DNA of 64,000 nucleotides from an uncultured Clostridia bacterium (lineage in GTDB: Bacteria > Bacillota > Clostridia > Oscillospirales > Oscillospiraceae), in assembly GCA_947365965.1 (NCBI GenBank), contig CANAZG010000002.1, positions 1-64,000 on the forward strand, written 5' to 3'. Position 1 is the first letter of the stretch. Each line of letters opens with the position of its first letter. The notes below the pieces were generated by a model that did no database searches, was not told where the DNA came from, and saw only the letters and a program-made list of their open reading frames with translations. Below, piece after piece: positions 54,244-63,287 of the stretch. The position numbers and the translations under genes are program-made.

Positions 54244-56880
54244 ATGAGACGAATCTGTATCGGTATTCTGGCCCACGTGGACGCGGGGAAGACCACCCTG
54301 TCCGAGGCTGTTCTATATAAGACCGGCAGCATCCGGGCCCTGGGCCGGGTGGACCACCGGGACGCCTTCCTGGACACGGACCAGCTGGAGCGGCAGCGGG
54401 GCATCACCATCTACGCCAAGCAGGCGGTGTTCCCCCTGGGGGAGCAGGAGGCCACGCTGCTGGACACCCCGGGCCACGTGGACTTCTCCGCGGAGATGGA
54501 GCGCACCCTCCAGGTGCTGGACTGCGCCATCCTGGTCATCAGCGGCACGGACGGCGTGCAGGCCCACACCCGCACCCTCTGGCGGCTGCTGGAGCGCCAC
54601 CGCCTGCCGGTGTTCCTCTTTGTCAACAAGATGGATCTGCCGGGGACGGACCGGGACGCCCTCCTCTCCGCCCTCCGGACCCAGCTGGGGGAGGGGTGCG
54701 TGGACTTCGGCGGGTCCCGGGAGGCCCTGCTGGAGGAGGCGGCCACCGCCGGGGAGGAGGCCCTGACGGAGTACCTGGACACAGGGGGCCTCTCCCGGGA
54801 CACCCTGGCCGGGCTCATCGCCTCCCGGGCCCTGTTTCCCTGCTGGTTCGGGTCCGCCCTGCGGCTGGAGGGGGTGGACCAGCTCCTGGAGGGGCTGGCC
54901 CAATACTGCCCCCGGCCCGCCTACCCGGCGGACTTCGGGGCCCGGGTGTACAAGATCGGCAGGGACAGCCAGGGGAACCGGCTCACCTATATGAAGATCA
55001 CCGGCGGCCGGCTGGCGGTGAAGCAGCTCCTCACCGGCCTGGACGAGAGCGGCGAGATCTGGGAGGAGAAGGCGGAGCAGCTGCGGATCTACTCCGGAGT
55101 CAAGTACCGGACCGTGGACAGCGCGGAGGCGGGGACGGTGTGCGCCGTCACCGGCCTGACCCGCACCAGCTCCGGCCAGGGGCTGGGGGCGGAGGGATCG
55201 CGGCCCCCGGCGGAGCTGGAGCCGGTGCTCAGCTGCCGGCTGCTGCTGCCCGAGGGCACGGACCCCCACACGGCCCTGGACAAGCTCCGGGCCCTGGAGG
55301 AGGAGGACCCCCAGCTCCACCTCCTGTGGAACCAGCGGCTGGGCCAGATCCGTCTCCAGCTCATGGGCCCCATCCAGCTGGAGGTGCTGCGGCAGGTGGC
55401 GGCGCAGCGGTTCGGTCTGGAGGTGGACTTCGCCCCCGGGGACATTGTGTACAAGGAGACCATTGCCGCCCCGGTGGAGGGCATCGGCCACTACGAGCCC
55501 CTGCGCCACTATGCCGAGGTCCGGCTGCTGCTGGAGCCCGCCCCCCGGGGCACGGGCCTATGCTTTGACAGCGCGTGCAGCACGGACCGCTTTGACGGAC
55601 ACTGGCAGCGGCTGGTGCTCACCCATCTGGCGGAAAAGCAGCACCTGGGGGCGCTCACCGGCTCCCCCATCACGGACATGCGCATCACCCTCACCGCCGG
55701 CCGGGCCCACGTCAAGCACACCGAGGGGGGCGACTTCCGGCAGGCCACCTACCGGGCCGTGCGCCAGGGCCTCATGAGCGCCCGGAGCGTCCTGCTGGAG
55801 CCCTGGTACGACTTCCGTCTGGAGCTGCCCCCGGAGAACCTGGGCCGGGCCATGACGGACATACAGCAGATGGGGGGGAGCTTCGACGTCCCCCGGACGG
55901 AGGCGGACCGGGCCCTGCTCACCGGCCGGGCCCCGGTGTCGGAGATGGGGGACTACTGGCAGACCGTCACCGCCTACACCCGGGGACAGGGACGGCTGAG
56001 CTGCACCCTGGCGGGCTACGACGTCTGCCACAACCCGGAGGAGGTGATCTCCCGGCTGGGCTATGACCCGGAGGGGGATCTGGACAACTCCCCGGACTCC
56101 GTCTTCTGCGGCCACGGCGCGGGCTTTACGGTGAAGTGGGACCAGGTGCCCGCCTACGCCCACTCGGAGAGCCAGCTGGAGGAGGAAGCGCCGGAGGCCG
56201 GGGAGAGCCCGCCGCCCGGCCCGGCGTCCGGTCCCCGGCCTGCGGCCCCCTACCCCTCCAGCCGGGAGGAGGAGAAGGCCCTCCAGGCCATCTTTGAGCG
56301 GACCTACGGCCAGGTGAAGCGGCGGGGACCGGACCCGGGGGCGGCCTTCCGTCCCCTGCCCTCCCAGGAGAAGCGGACCGTGCCGGACCGGCCGGCGGGG
56401 CCGGAGTATCTGCTGGTGGACGGGTACAACATCATTTTCGACTGGGACGAGCTGAAGGACGCGGCCCGGGACAGTCTGGAGGGGGCCCGGCACCTGCTGA
56501 TGGACCTGCTGTGCAACTACCAGGGGTACAAGCGGTGCGAGGTGATCCTGGTGTTCGACGCCTACAAGGTAAAGGGGAGCCCGGGGAGTGTGGAGCACTA
56601 CCGGAACATCCACGTGGTCTACACCAAGGAGGCGGAGACGGCGGACACGTATATTGAGCGGGCCACCTACGAGATCGCCCGGGAACACCGGGTGCGGGTG
56701 GCCACCTCGGATAACCTGGAGCAGCTCATCATCCTGGGCCACGGCGCGGTCCGGGTGTCCGCCCGGGAGTTCCACCAGGAGATCGAGGCCGCCGAGGGCC
56801 GCATCGGGGAGATCATCCAGCGCAACAACCTCCACGGCCGGTCCTTCCGCCAGCTGCGCCACCAGCTGAAGGAGAAATAG
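54244..56880 (+). CDS. Tet(M)/EF-G-like translation GTPase fused to C-terminal YacP/Rae1-type NYN ribonuclease domain
   Basis: N-term GILAHVDAGKTTLSEAVLY, RQRGITI, DTPGHVDF, NKMD; EF-G domains III-V; C-term EYLLVDGYNIIFDWDELKDAARDSLEGARHLLMDLLCNYQGYKRCEVILVFDAYKVKG...VVYTKEAETADTYIERATYEIAREHRVRVATSDNLEQLIILGHGAVRVSAREF. Confidence 0.92.
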   Translation: MRRICIGILAHVDAGKTTLSEAVLYKTGSIRALGRVDHRDAFLDTDQLERQRGITIYAKQAVFPLGEQEATLLDTPGHVDFSAEMERTLQVLDCAILVISGTDGVQAHTRTLWRLLERHRLPVFLFVNKMDLPGTDRDALLSALRTQLGEGCVDFGGSREALLEEAATAGEEALTEYLDTGGLSRDTLAGLIASRALFPCWFGSALRLEGVDQLLEGLAQYCPRPAYPADFGARVYKIGRDSQGNRLTYMKITGGRLAVKQLLTGLDESGEIWEEKAEQLRIYSGVKYRTVDSAEAGTVCAVTGLTRTSSGQGLGAEGSRPPAELEPVLSCRLLLPEGTDPHTALDKLRALEEEDPQLHLLWNQRLGQIRLQLMGPIQLEVLRQVAAQRFGLEVDFAPGDIVYKETIAAPVEGIGHYEPLRHYAEVRLLLEPAPRGTGLCFDSACSTDRFDGHWQRLVLTHLAEKQHLGALTGSPITDMRITLTAGRAHVKHTEGGDFRQATYRAVRQGLMSARSVLLEPWYDFRLELPPENLGRAMTDIQQMGGSFDVPRTEADRALLTGRAPVSEMGDYWQTVTAYTRGQGRLSCTLAGYDVCHNPEEVISRLGYDPEGDLDNSPDSVFCGHGAGFTVKWDQVPAYAHSESQLEEEAPEAGESPPPGPASGPRPAAPYPSSREEEKALQAIFERTYGQVKRRGPDPGAAFRPLPSQEKRTVPDRPAGPEYLLVDGYNIIFDWDELKDAARDSLEGARHLLMDLLCNYQGYKRCEVILVFDAYKVKGSPGSVEHYRNIHVVYTKEAETADTYIERATYEIAREHRVRVATSDNLEQLIILGHGAVRVSAREFHQEIEAAEGRIGEIIQRNNLHGRSFRQLRHQLKEK

Positions 56881-56885
56881 AAAAA

Positions 56886-56915
56886 GGCGGGCCGTCCCAT
56901 CCGGGGCGGCCCGCC
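56886..56915 (+). terminator. Hairpin GGCGGGCCGTCCCATCCGGGGCGGCCCGCC (first copy)
   Basis: Immediately after the fusion-gene stop; identical to 57121-57150. Confidence 0.75.
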
Positions 56916-56945
56916 TCAGCCTATCAAAAAAGCCCTCCGCAGGAG

Positions 56946-57111
56946 TTTCGCGCCCGCAGGCGCGAAATAAATTCAGATCGTTTTTCTCGCGGCGTGTACG
57001 TGAGAAAAACACTTTCCACGGAGCGAGCGTCGAGCTGTACGCCAAAGGCGTACAGCGAGGCGCAGAGCGGAGTGAAGACCCACTCAAAAAAGTGGCTTCG
57101 CCACTTTTTTG
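56946..57111. repeat. Run of four further stem-loops in intergenic region
   Basis: 56946-56967 TTTCGCGCC-cgca-GGCGCGAAA; 56980-57010 GTTTTTCTC..GAGAAAAAC; 57034-57056 GCTGTACGCC-aaa-GGCGTACAGC; 57085-57111 CAAAAAAGTGGC-ttc-GCCACTTTTTTG. Confidence 0.85.
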
Positions 57112-57120
57112 ACAGGCAAC

Positions 57121-57150
57121 GGCGGGCCGTCCCATCCGGGGCGGCCCGCC
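57121..57150 (-). terminator. Hairpin GGCGGGCCGTCCCATCCGGGGCGGCCCGCC (second, identical copy)
   Basis: Directly downstream of degV on the minus strand; exact duplicate 235 bp from first. Confidence 0.75.
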
Positions 57151-57162
57151 GTTACCATGTAT

Positions 57163-58029
57163 TTACTTGTGCTTTCCCTGGAAGAACAGGGCCAGGGTGC
57201 CGGGGCCGGAGTGATTGCCGATCACCGGGCCCACGTAGTTGATCTCCAGCCGCTCCACAGGGTACTTGGCCTTGATGGCCTCGCCAAGGGCCACAGCCTC
57301 GTCCTCACAGTCGCCGTGGCTGATGAACACCACCGAGGGGTCCTCCACCAGCTCGTCCATCTTTTGCAGCAGGGCGTTGACCGAGGCCTTGCGGCCCCGG
57401 ACCTTGTCCACCGGGATCAGGTGGCCCTCGCCGTCCACGTGGAGCACGGGCTTCATTTGCAGCATGGTGCCGAACAGGGCCGCCGCTGCGGACACCCGGC
57501 CGCCCCGCTTGAGGTGGTTGAGGTCGTCCACGGTGAACCAGTGGCAGATGTGGTCCTTCTTCTGCTCCACAAAGTCCCGCACCTCCTCAATGGTCCTGCC
57601 CCGGCGCTTCTCCTGGACCGTGAGATAGACCAGCAGGCCCTGGCCCAGGGAGGCGGCCCGGCTGTCCACAACCAGGACCTTGCAGTCCGGATGGGCCGCC
57701 TGGATCTCCTGGGCGGCGATGCAGGCGGACTGGTAGGTGGTGGAGAGGCCGGAGGAGAAGCTGACGCAGAGGATATCCTTTCCGGAGGCTGCGATGGGCT
57801 CCATGGCCTCGTGAAAGACGCCCACGCTGATGGCGGCGGTGGTGCCCAGGGAGCCGCTCCGCAGGCGTTGGTAGAACTCATCGGGCTGAATATCCCGGTG
57901 GTCCGGGTAGTCGAAATATTCCTTTCCCTCCATCACAAAGGACAGGGGAAGGAGGGAGAGCTCCAGCTCCTCCACCATCTGGGCGGAGAAGTCGCAGCAG
58001 CTGTCGGTGAGGATGACAAAATCGCGCAT
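57163..58029 (-). CDS. DegV-family fatty-acid-binding protein
   Basis: MRDFVILTDSCCDFSAQMVEELELSLLPLSFVMEGKEYFDYPD...FSSGLSTTYQSACIAAQE. Confidence 0.94.
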   Translation of the reverse strand: MRDFVILTDSCCDFSAQMVEELELSLLPLSFVMEGKEYFDYPDHRDIQPDEFYQRLRSGSLGTTAAISVGVFHEAMEPIAASGKDILCVSFSSGLSTTYQSACIAAQEIQAAHPDCKVLVVDSRAASLGQGLLVYLTVQEKRRGRTIEEVRDFVEQKKDHICHWFTVDDLNHLKRGGRVSAAAALFGTMLQMKPVLHVDGEGHLIPVDKVRGRKASVNALLQKMDELVEDPSVVFISHGDCEDEAVALGEAIKAKYPVERLEINYVGPVIGNHSGPGTLALFFQGKHK

Positions 58030-58167
58030 GGCATGCTCCTTTCTCGTTGCGGGCGGTACAAAATAAACAGCCGAAACGGCCGGATCTTTACAACCTATAT
58101 TATAGCACTTTTTTTCCGCCGCGCAAGGGGAAATCTGGCAGGGAGCGCAATTCTCGGAAAGAGCGGC

Positions 58168-58638
58168 CTAAAGAATGACCTCCATGCCGGTTTTCTGCAC
58201 CTGGAGGCCGCAGCGCCGGTAGAAATCCATGGCCGTCTGGTTGCAGGCCCACACGTTCAGCGTCACGTTGTAGCACCCCCGCTCCCGGGCCAGGGCCAGC
58301 GCCGCCTGATACAGCCCGCTCCCCACGTGCTGGCCCCGGCAGGACTGATCCACGCACAGATCGTCCAGGTACAGGGTGGTCATGTCCGGGCAGACGCGCT
58401 CCCCCCGGTGGACCTGGAGAACGCAGAAGGCGTAGCCCACCACCCGGTCCTCCCCGTCCGCCGCCACCAGAATGGGGCGATTCTCGTCGCGCAGAAGGTC
58501 CAGCAGCTGCCCTCGGTCATACTTCTGGCCGCCGGCCCGGAAGAGGTCCGGCCGGCCGGCGTGGTGGACGTTGCAGACCTGGACCAGCAGCTCCTCCAGG
58601 CGTGGGACATCCCGTTCCTGGGCATATCGTATGTTCAT
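58168..58638 (-). CDS. GNAT-family N-acetyltransferase
   Basis: MNIRYAQERDVPRLEELLVQVCNVHHAGRPDLF...LYLDDLCVDQSCRGQHVGSGLYQAALALARERGC. Confidence 0.9.
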   Translation of the reverse strand: MNIRYAQERDVPRLEELLVQVCNVHHAGRPDLFRAGGQKYDRGQLLDLLRDENRPILVAADGEDRVVGYAFCVLQVHRGERVCPDMTTLYLDDLCVDQSCRGQHVGSGLYQAALALARERGCYNVTLNVWACNQTAMDFYRRCGLQVQKTGMEVIL

Positions 58639-59378
58639 CTCTCGTCCTCCTTGTCTGTTTTTGGGGGGATCAGGCCGCCGGTGAGCTCCATCACCGCCGC
58701 TCCCCCCAACAGGATCCCCGCCGCCGTGGGCACCCAGCTCACGCTCCCCGGTACGCTCCGCCGGCCCGGGGGCGGCTCCTCCAGGGCCTGGCACCAGACC
58801 GGCTCCTCGGGGCTGTACACCACCTTCAGATGCCTGATCCCCCGCCGCCCCAGCTCCCGGCGCATCACCCGGGCCAGGGGACAGCCCCGGGTCTTGGACA
58901 GGTCCGTCACCTCCAGCAGGGAGGGGTCCAGCTTGTTCCCCGTGCCCAGGGCGGAGAGGATGGGGATGCTCCGCGCCTGGGCCTGACAGATGAGATCCAC
59001 CTTGCAGGACACCAGATCAATGCAGTCCACCACGCAGTCGTAGCTGCCCCAGAACCGCTCCCGGTCCGCGGCGGCGTAGGTCCCCACCAGGGGGTGGACC
59101 CGGCAGTCCGGGTTGATGTCCCGGGCCCGCTCCGCCATAACCTCCGCCTTGGGCCGGCCCGCTGTGGAGGACAGGGCCCCCAGCTGGCGGTTGATGTTGC
59201 TCAGGCTGTACACATCCCGGTCAATGAGGGTCAGCTCCCCCACCCCGGACCGGGCCAGCACCTCGGCGGCGCAGCTGCCCACGCCCCCCAGCCCCACCAC
59301 GCACACGTGGGCCCCGGCCAGCCGGTCCATGGCCGCAGAGCCCAGCAGCATCTCGCTGCGCAAAAATCGTTCGTTCAT
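58635..59378 (-). CDS. tcdA: tRNA threonylcarbamoyladenosine dehydratase (E1/ThiF-like)
   Basis: MNERFLRSEMLLGSAAMDRLAGAHVCVVGLGGVGSCAAEVLARSGVGELTLIDRDVYSLSNINRQLGAL. Confidence 0.92.
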   Translation of the reverse strand: MNERFLRSEMLLGSAAMDRLAGAHVCVVGLGGVGSCAAEVLARSGVGELTLIDRDVYSLSNINRQLGALSSTAGRPKAEVMAERARDINPDCRVHPLVGTYAAADRERFWGSYDCVVDCIDLVSCKVDLICQAQARSIPILSALGTGNKLDPSLLEVTDLSKTRGCPLARVMRRELGRRGIRHLKVVYSPEEPVWCQALEEPPPGRRSVPGSVSWVPTAAGILLGGAAVMELTGGLIPPKTDKEDER

Positions 59379-59399
59379 GAATGCACCTTGTTTAGTAGT

Positions 59400-59448
59400 C
59401 ATTCTTTTCTTTTATAAAAGAAAAGAATCAAAAGAAAATTTTAGAACC
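59400..59448. repeat. Dispersed hairpin element, copy H (inverted orientation)
   Basis: CATTCTTTTCTTTTATAAAAGAAAAGAATCAAAAGAAAATTTTAGAACC. Confidence 0.75.
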
Positions 59449-59471
59449 CTGGCCCTGGTAGTGCCGGCAGA

Positions 59472-59502
59472 AAAGCCGGTCCCGGCGTACCGGGACCGGC
59501 TG
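59472..59502 (-). terminator. Intrinsic terminator of the peptidylprolyl isomerase gene
   Basis: AGCCGGTCCCGG-cgta-CCGGGACCGGCT, minus-strand downstream TTTTCT. Confidence 0.8.
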
Positions 59503-59514
59503 GCTGCACAGCAA

Positions 59515-61041
59515 TTATCCGATCTGGTTCATGCCCTTCTCGTCCATCTGGGCAGTGACGCTGTCCCGGACGCTGTTCTGCCAATCAGCCGCGTCCCGGG
59601 TAATCATATCGTTCTCACAGGCGTAGTGCCAGTACTGGGTGTCGCCGTAGCCCACAAAGTACATGACGTGGGCCCTGGGGGTCCCGGTGGATGCGTCGTA
59701 GACAATGCCCGTGTCCCCGCTCTGGCGGCCGGGCTCATAGCACCAGTCCTGGAAGGAGGCCACCATGGTGTTCTTGGCCACGTTCTCGTACAGACCGCCG
59801 TTGGTGTTGCTGCCGGGGTCCTTGGAGTTCTGGTTGGCCAGGGAGGCGAAGCCGTCCTCCGTGCCGTCCCAGCTGTCCAGGATCTCCTGGGCCTTAGCCC
59901 GCAGCTGCTCCTCCGTGGCCTCCTCGCCCTCGCCCAGGTTCAGGCTCTCGGCGGTCACCAGAATGTGGCGCACGCTGTAGTCCAGGGCCTCGTCCCGCTG
60001 GCGGCTGTTGAAGACCGCCACATAGTAGCTGCTGCCGCTGGTGTTCTCCAGCACTGCGGCGTCGCCGGCGCGGCGGGCGCTGTCGTAGAACCACTCGCCG
60101 TACACGGCCCCGGAGGCGGAGATGGAGGTGGAGTAGGACGCGCCGTTGCGCTCCGCCAGGCTCTCCAGATCCTCGCCCTCCTGATAGGCGGCCAGGATGG
60201 CGTCGGCGGTCTCCTTGGCCGCGGCCAGGGCGGCGGCCTTCTCCTCGTCGGTGGCCTCAATGGCGTTGCCGTCGGCGTCGGTCTTGGCCTCCGGCAGGCC
60301 GGAGACGGTGACATAAGCGCCGTCAATGAGATCGTAGGTGTTCTTGTTTTCCTCGTAGTAGGCGGTGATCTCGTCCTCACTGTAGACAAAGTTCTCGTCC
60401 GCGTACTGGTTGGCGTACTTGGTGGCCAGGAGCATGTCCTTGGCGCAGGACTCGTAGATGGAGGAGGTCATGGTGGCCCCGTAGACGGCGTTGAGGTACT
60501 GCTTATAGGAGTAGCCGTTCTGGGCGGCGGAGGCCTTCATGGAGCTGATAGAGGCGTCCAGGGAGGCCTGATCCTCCTCGTCCAGGGTAAGACCCGCCTG
60601 ATTGGCCGCAGCTACGGCGGCGTGGACGAAGCGCATGGTGTCCACAGCCTGCTCCTTGAAGTAGTCGTCCCAGGTCTGGTCCTCGGTGTAGCTCTGGCTC
60701 TTCAGGGATACGTTGGTGTTCAGCATGCCCAGGGCGGCGTAGATAGAGCCCATTTCGCTGTTGAGGAAGTTCTGGTAGGACTGCCAGTAGTAGTAGGAGG
60801 TCTCCGGCACGGTGTAGCTCTCCCCGTCGATGGTGACGGCGGTCTGGCGGCGCTGGATGACGCCGGAGTTGTACACCACCAGAGCGATGGCCACCACCAC
60901 GAAGACGACGGCGATGGTGCCGTAGAGGATGTTGGATTTTCTTTCAGCAGCCCTCTGCTCCGCCGCGCGGGCGGCCTTGGGGTCCACCACGCCGCTGGAC
61001 AGCAGCTCCTGACGCTTTTTCTTTTCTCTGGATGCGCTCAT
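59515..61041 (-). CDS. Membrane-anchored parvulin-type peptidylprolyl isomerase
   Basis: MSASREKKKRQELLSS..., single TM (ILYGTIAVVFVVVAIALVVYNSG), YSVRHILVTAESLNLGEGEEATEEQLRAKAQEILD...DGFASLANQNSKDPGSNTNGGLY. Confidence 0.87.
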   Translation of the reverse strand: MSASREKKKRQELLSSGVVDPKAARAAEQRAAERKSNILYGTIAVVFVVVAIALVVYNSGVIQRRQTAVTIDGESYTVPETSYYYWQSYQNFLNSEMGSIYAALGMLNTNVSLKSQSYTEDQTWDDYFKEQAVDTMRFVHAAVAAANQAGLTLDEEDQASLDASISSMKASAAQNGYSYKQYLNAVYGATMTSSIYESCAKDMLLATKYANQYADENFVYSEDEITAYYEENKNTYDLIDGAYVTVSGLPEAKTDADGNAIEATDEEKAAALAAAKETADAILAAYQEGEDLESLAERNGASYSTSISASGAVYGEWFYDSARRAGDAAVLENTSGSSYYVAVFNSRQRDEALDYSVRHILVTAESLNLGEGEEATEEQLRAKAQEILDSWDGTEDGFASLANQNSKDPGSNTNGGLYENVAKNTMVASFQDWCYEPGRQSGDTGIVYDASTGTPRAHVMYFVGYGDTQYWHYACENDMITRDAADWQNSVRDSVTAQMDEKGMNQIG

Positions 61042-61228
61042 TTCTTGTTCATTCCTTCCAAAATTTTCTGCCCTCCCCGCCGGGCTGGGACGGCGATAGC
61101 TTTTGTTGTACGCTGGGGTCTCATTCACGGCTCAACGAACACTAGTATACTCGATTGCGCCCTATTTCGCAAGTAAAAGTTGCATCGCGGCTGTAAAATA
61201 TTTATGAATGCCCGGCAAAGGGCGGAGG

Positions 61229-61258
61229 AGGGCCCGGCGGAGGTGTCCGCCGGGCCCG
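61229..61258. terminator. GC-rich hairpin downstream of aldo/keto reductase
   Basis: GGGCCCGGCGGA-ggtg-TCCGCCGGGCCC. Confidence 0.65.
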
Positions 61259-61271
61259 AATTGCCGGAAAA

Positions 61272-62396
61272 TTATCCCTCGTACGTATTTTTTACCCGCT
61301 CCAGCCAGTTGGTGATCTCCAGGTGCTGGGGGCACTGCTGCTCGCACTGGCGGCAGCTGACGCAGCCCGAGGCCCGGCCCCGGCCCTCGGTGAGGGCCCG
61401 GTATTTCTCCCGGTCCGCCGGGCGGCCCTGGCGCATGGAGAGCTGGTCCTCATTGTAGAGAGAGAAGAGCTCGGGAATGGGGATCTGCCGGGGGCAGCCG
61501 TCGGCGCAGTAGCCGCAGGCGGTGCAGGCGATGACGGGGGCGGCGCTGATGATCTCCGCCGCCCGGGCCAGGGCCGCCAGCTCCTCCGCCGTCAGGGGCT
61601 CCGGCGCGGCCATGATGCGCGTATTCTCCTCCAGCTGGGCCATGTCCGACATGCCGCTGAGGACCATGTCCACCCCCTCCAGGCCCGCGGCAAAGCGGAG
61701 GGCCCAGGCGGCTGGGGTCCAGTCGGGGTGGAGTCCCGCCAGCAGCTCCGCCGCCTCCTGGGGCAGACGGGCCAGCCTGCCCCCCTTCACCGGCTCCATC
61801 ACCACCACGGGCTTGCCGTGGCGGCGGGCGGTCTCGTAGCACTTGCGGGACTGGACCCGCTCGTCCTCCCAGTCCAGATAGTTGATCTGGAGCTGGACAA
61901 ACTCCGCCTCCGGGTGCTCCGTCAGCACCCGGTCCAGCACCTCCGCCGTGTCGTGGAAGGAGAAGCCCAGGCGCCGGATTTTCCCCTCCGCCTTCATCCG
62001 GGAGAGGAAGGCGAAGGTGTCCAGGCGCTTGGCGGTCTCGTAGTTGGCCGCGTCCACGCAGTGGAGGAGGTAGTTGTCAAAGAAGTCCACGCCGCACTTC
62101 TCCAGCTGCTCCTGGAAGAGCTTCTCCTGGTCTGCGGCGGTATCTGCGGGCTTGAACCGGAACAGGGGCATCTTGTCCGCCAGGATGAAGGCGCTCCGGT
62201 CATGGCGGCGGACCACCGCCTCCCGGACCGCGTGCTCACTCTCCCCGCCGTGGTAGCCGTAGGCGGTGTCAAAATAGGTGAAGCCCTGGGCCAGAATGGC
62301 GTCCGCCATGGCGCTCACCAGCGATACGTCGATCTGGCTGGTCTGCTTGGGGTCCAGCAGGGGCAGGCGCATCATGCCAAAACCAAGCTTGTGCAT
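61272..62396 (-). CDS. Aldo/keto reductase with C-terminal 4Fe-4S ferredoxin-like domain
   Basis: MHKLGFGMMRLPLLDPKQTSQIDV, YFDTAYGYHGGESE, C-terminal CTACGYCADGCPRQIPIP and CVSCRQCEQQCPQHLEI. Confidence 0.93.
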   Translation of the reverse strand: MHKLGFGMMRLPLLDPKQTSQIDVSLVSAMADAILAQGFTYFDTAYGYHGGESEHAVREAVVRRHDRSAFILADKMPLFRFKPADTAADQEKLFQEQLEKCGVDFFDNYLLHCVDAANYETAKRLDTFAFLSRMKAEGKIRRLGFSFHDTAEVLDRVLTEHPEAEFVQLQINYLDWEDERVQSRKCYETARRHGKPVVVMEPVKGGRLARLPQEAAELLAGLHPDWTPAAWALRFAAGLEGVDMVLSGMSDMAQLEENTRIMAAPEPLTAEELAALARAAEIISAAPVIACTACGYCADGCPRQIPIPELFSLYNEDQLSMRQGRPADREKYRALTEGRGRASGCVSCRQCEQQCPQHLEITNWLERVKNTYEG

Positions 62397-62648
62397 TATC
62401 GTTTCCTCCTCGTTCTCCCCGGGCCGGACCCGGGCGTTTACTGCGCTTATCATACAGGATATCCGGCAGTTTTGCAAGGAAATCATGGAGATCTATTTTA
62501 TGAGGGGGATCCTGGGGGCGGGGGGAGGCGGCAGGCTCTGCCGATATCCCGCCGCGCGGAGAGAGAAAATCCCTACAGGCGGGGTGATCTTTTCACCACT
62601 TCAGAGGATCTCCGGAAAGCGGGAAGGGAGCGGCCCGCTGGCCGCTCC

Positions 62649-63287
62649 CTATATCGTCTCGTCGTGGTTTTCTTCCGCCGGCCGGGGGACATACCTCTGG
62701 AAAGCCCGCTCCAGGAAGAAGGAGGAGAGCAGGGCCGTCACCGCCGGCATGAACAGGGCCGGCCACCAGTTGGGGATGCAAAAGGCCGCCGTCTCCGCCG
62801 TCAGAAGCGTCACCACCACCGTGGAGGGCAGATGGCGCACCGCCAGCTGGAGGGCGGTTGCAAACAGGTCCCGCACCCCGAAGGTGAATCGGCCCAGCAG
62901 GGGAAACAGCCAGCACAGCACGCCCGCCGGCAGGAGCAGGGCCGTGTAGTAGGCCCCGAAGAGCACGCCGGCGGCACTGGTGGAGGCGGCGTTGGCCCGC
63001 ATCAGGGCGTATCCGCCGGCCAGCAGGGCCCCCGCCAGAAGGCAGATCAGGGTGGCCGCGCAGCCCACCCGCAGGTTCTCCCGCAGGGAGAGAAAATAGT
63101 ACTTGAAGGCCCCGGACTCCCGGCCCCGGACGCACTTGACCACCGTATAGTAGAGTGCCGCCGTGGCCGGACCGATGGTCACCACAGGCAGGCACAGGAA
63201 AAGCCACAGGATGGACAGGCCGCACACGTCCACCAGGGTGCTCAACGCCGCCCATATCCCCCGCTCGGGGTTAAAAAATCCGCCCAT
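62649..63287 (-). CDS. YesL-family (DUF624) membrane protein
   Basis: MGGFFNPERGIWAALSTLVDVCGLSILWLFLCLPVVTIGPATAALYYTVVKCVRGRESGAFKYYFLSLREN. Confidence 0.9.
   Translation of the reverse strand: MGGFFNPERGIWAALSTLVDVCGLSILWLFLCLPVVTIGPATAALYYTVVKCVRGRESGAFKYYFLSLRENLRVGCAATLICLLAGALLAGGYALMRANAASTSAAGVLFGAYYTALLLPAGVLCWLFPLLGRFTFGVRDLFATALQLAVRHLPSTVVVTLLTAETAAFCIPNWWPALFMPAVTALLSSFFLERAFQRYVPRPAEENHDETI

Noticed and set aside
54244-56880. Calling this gene a tetracycline-resistance determinant
   Set aside because: Tet(M)-like by family, but divergent, chromosomal, without mobile-element context and fused to a NYN domain; resistance cannot be inferred from sequence.
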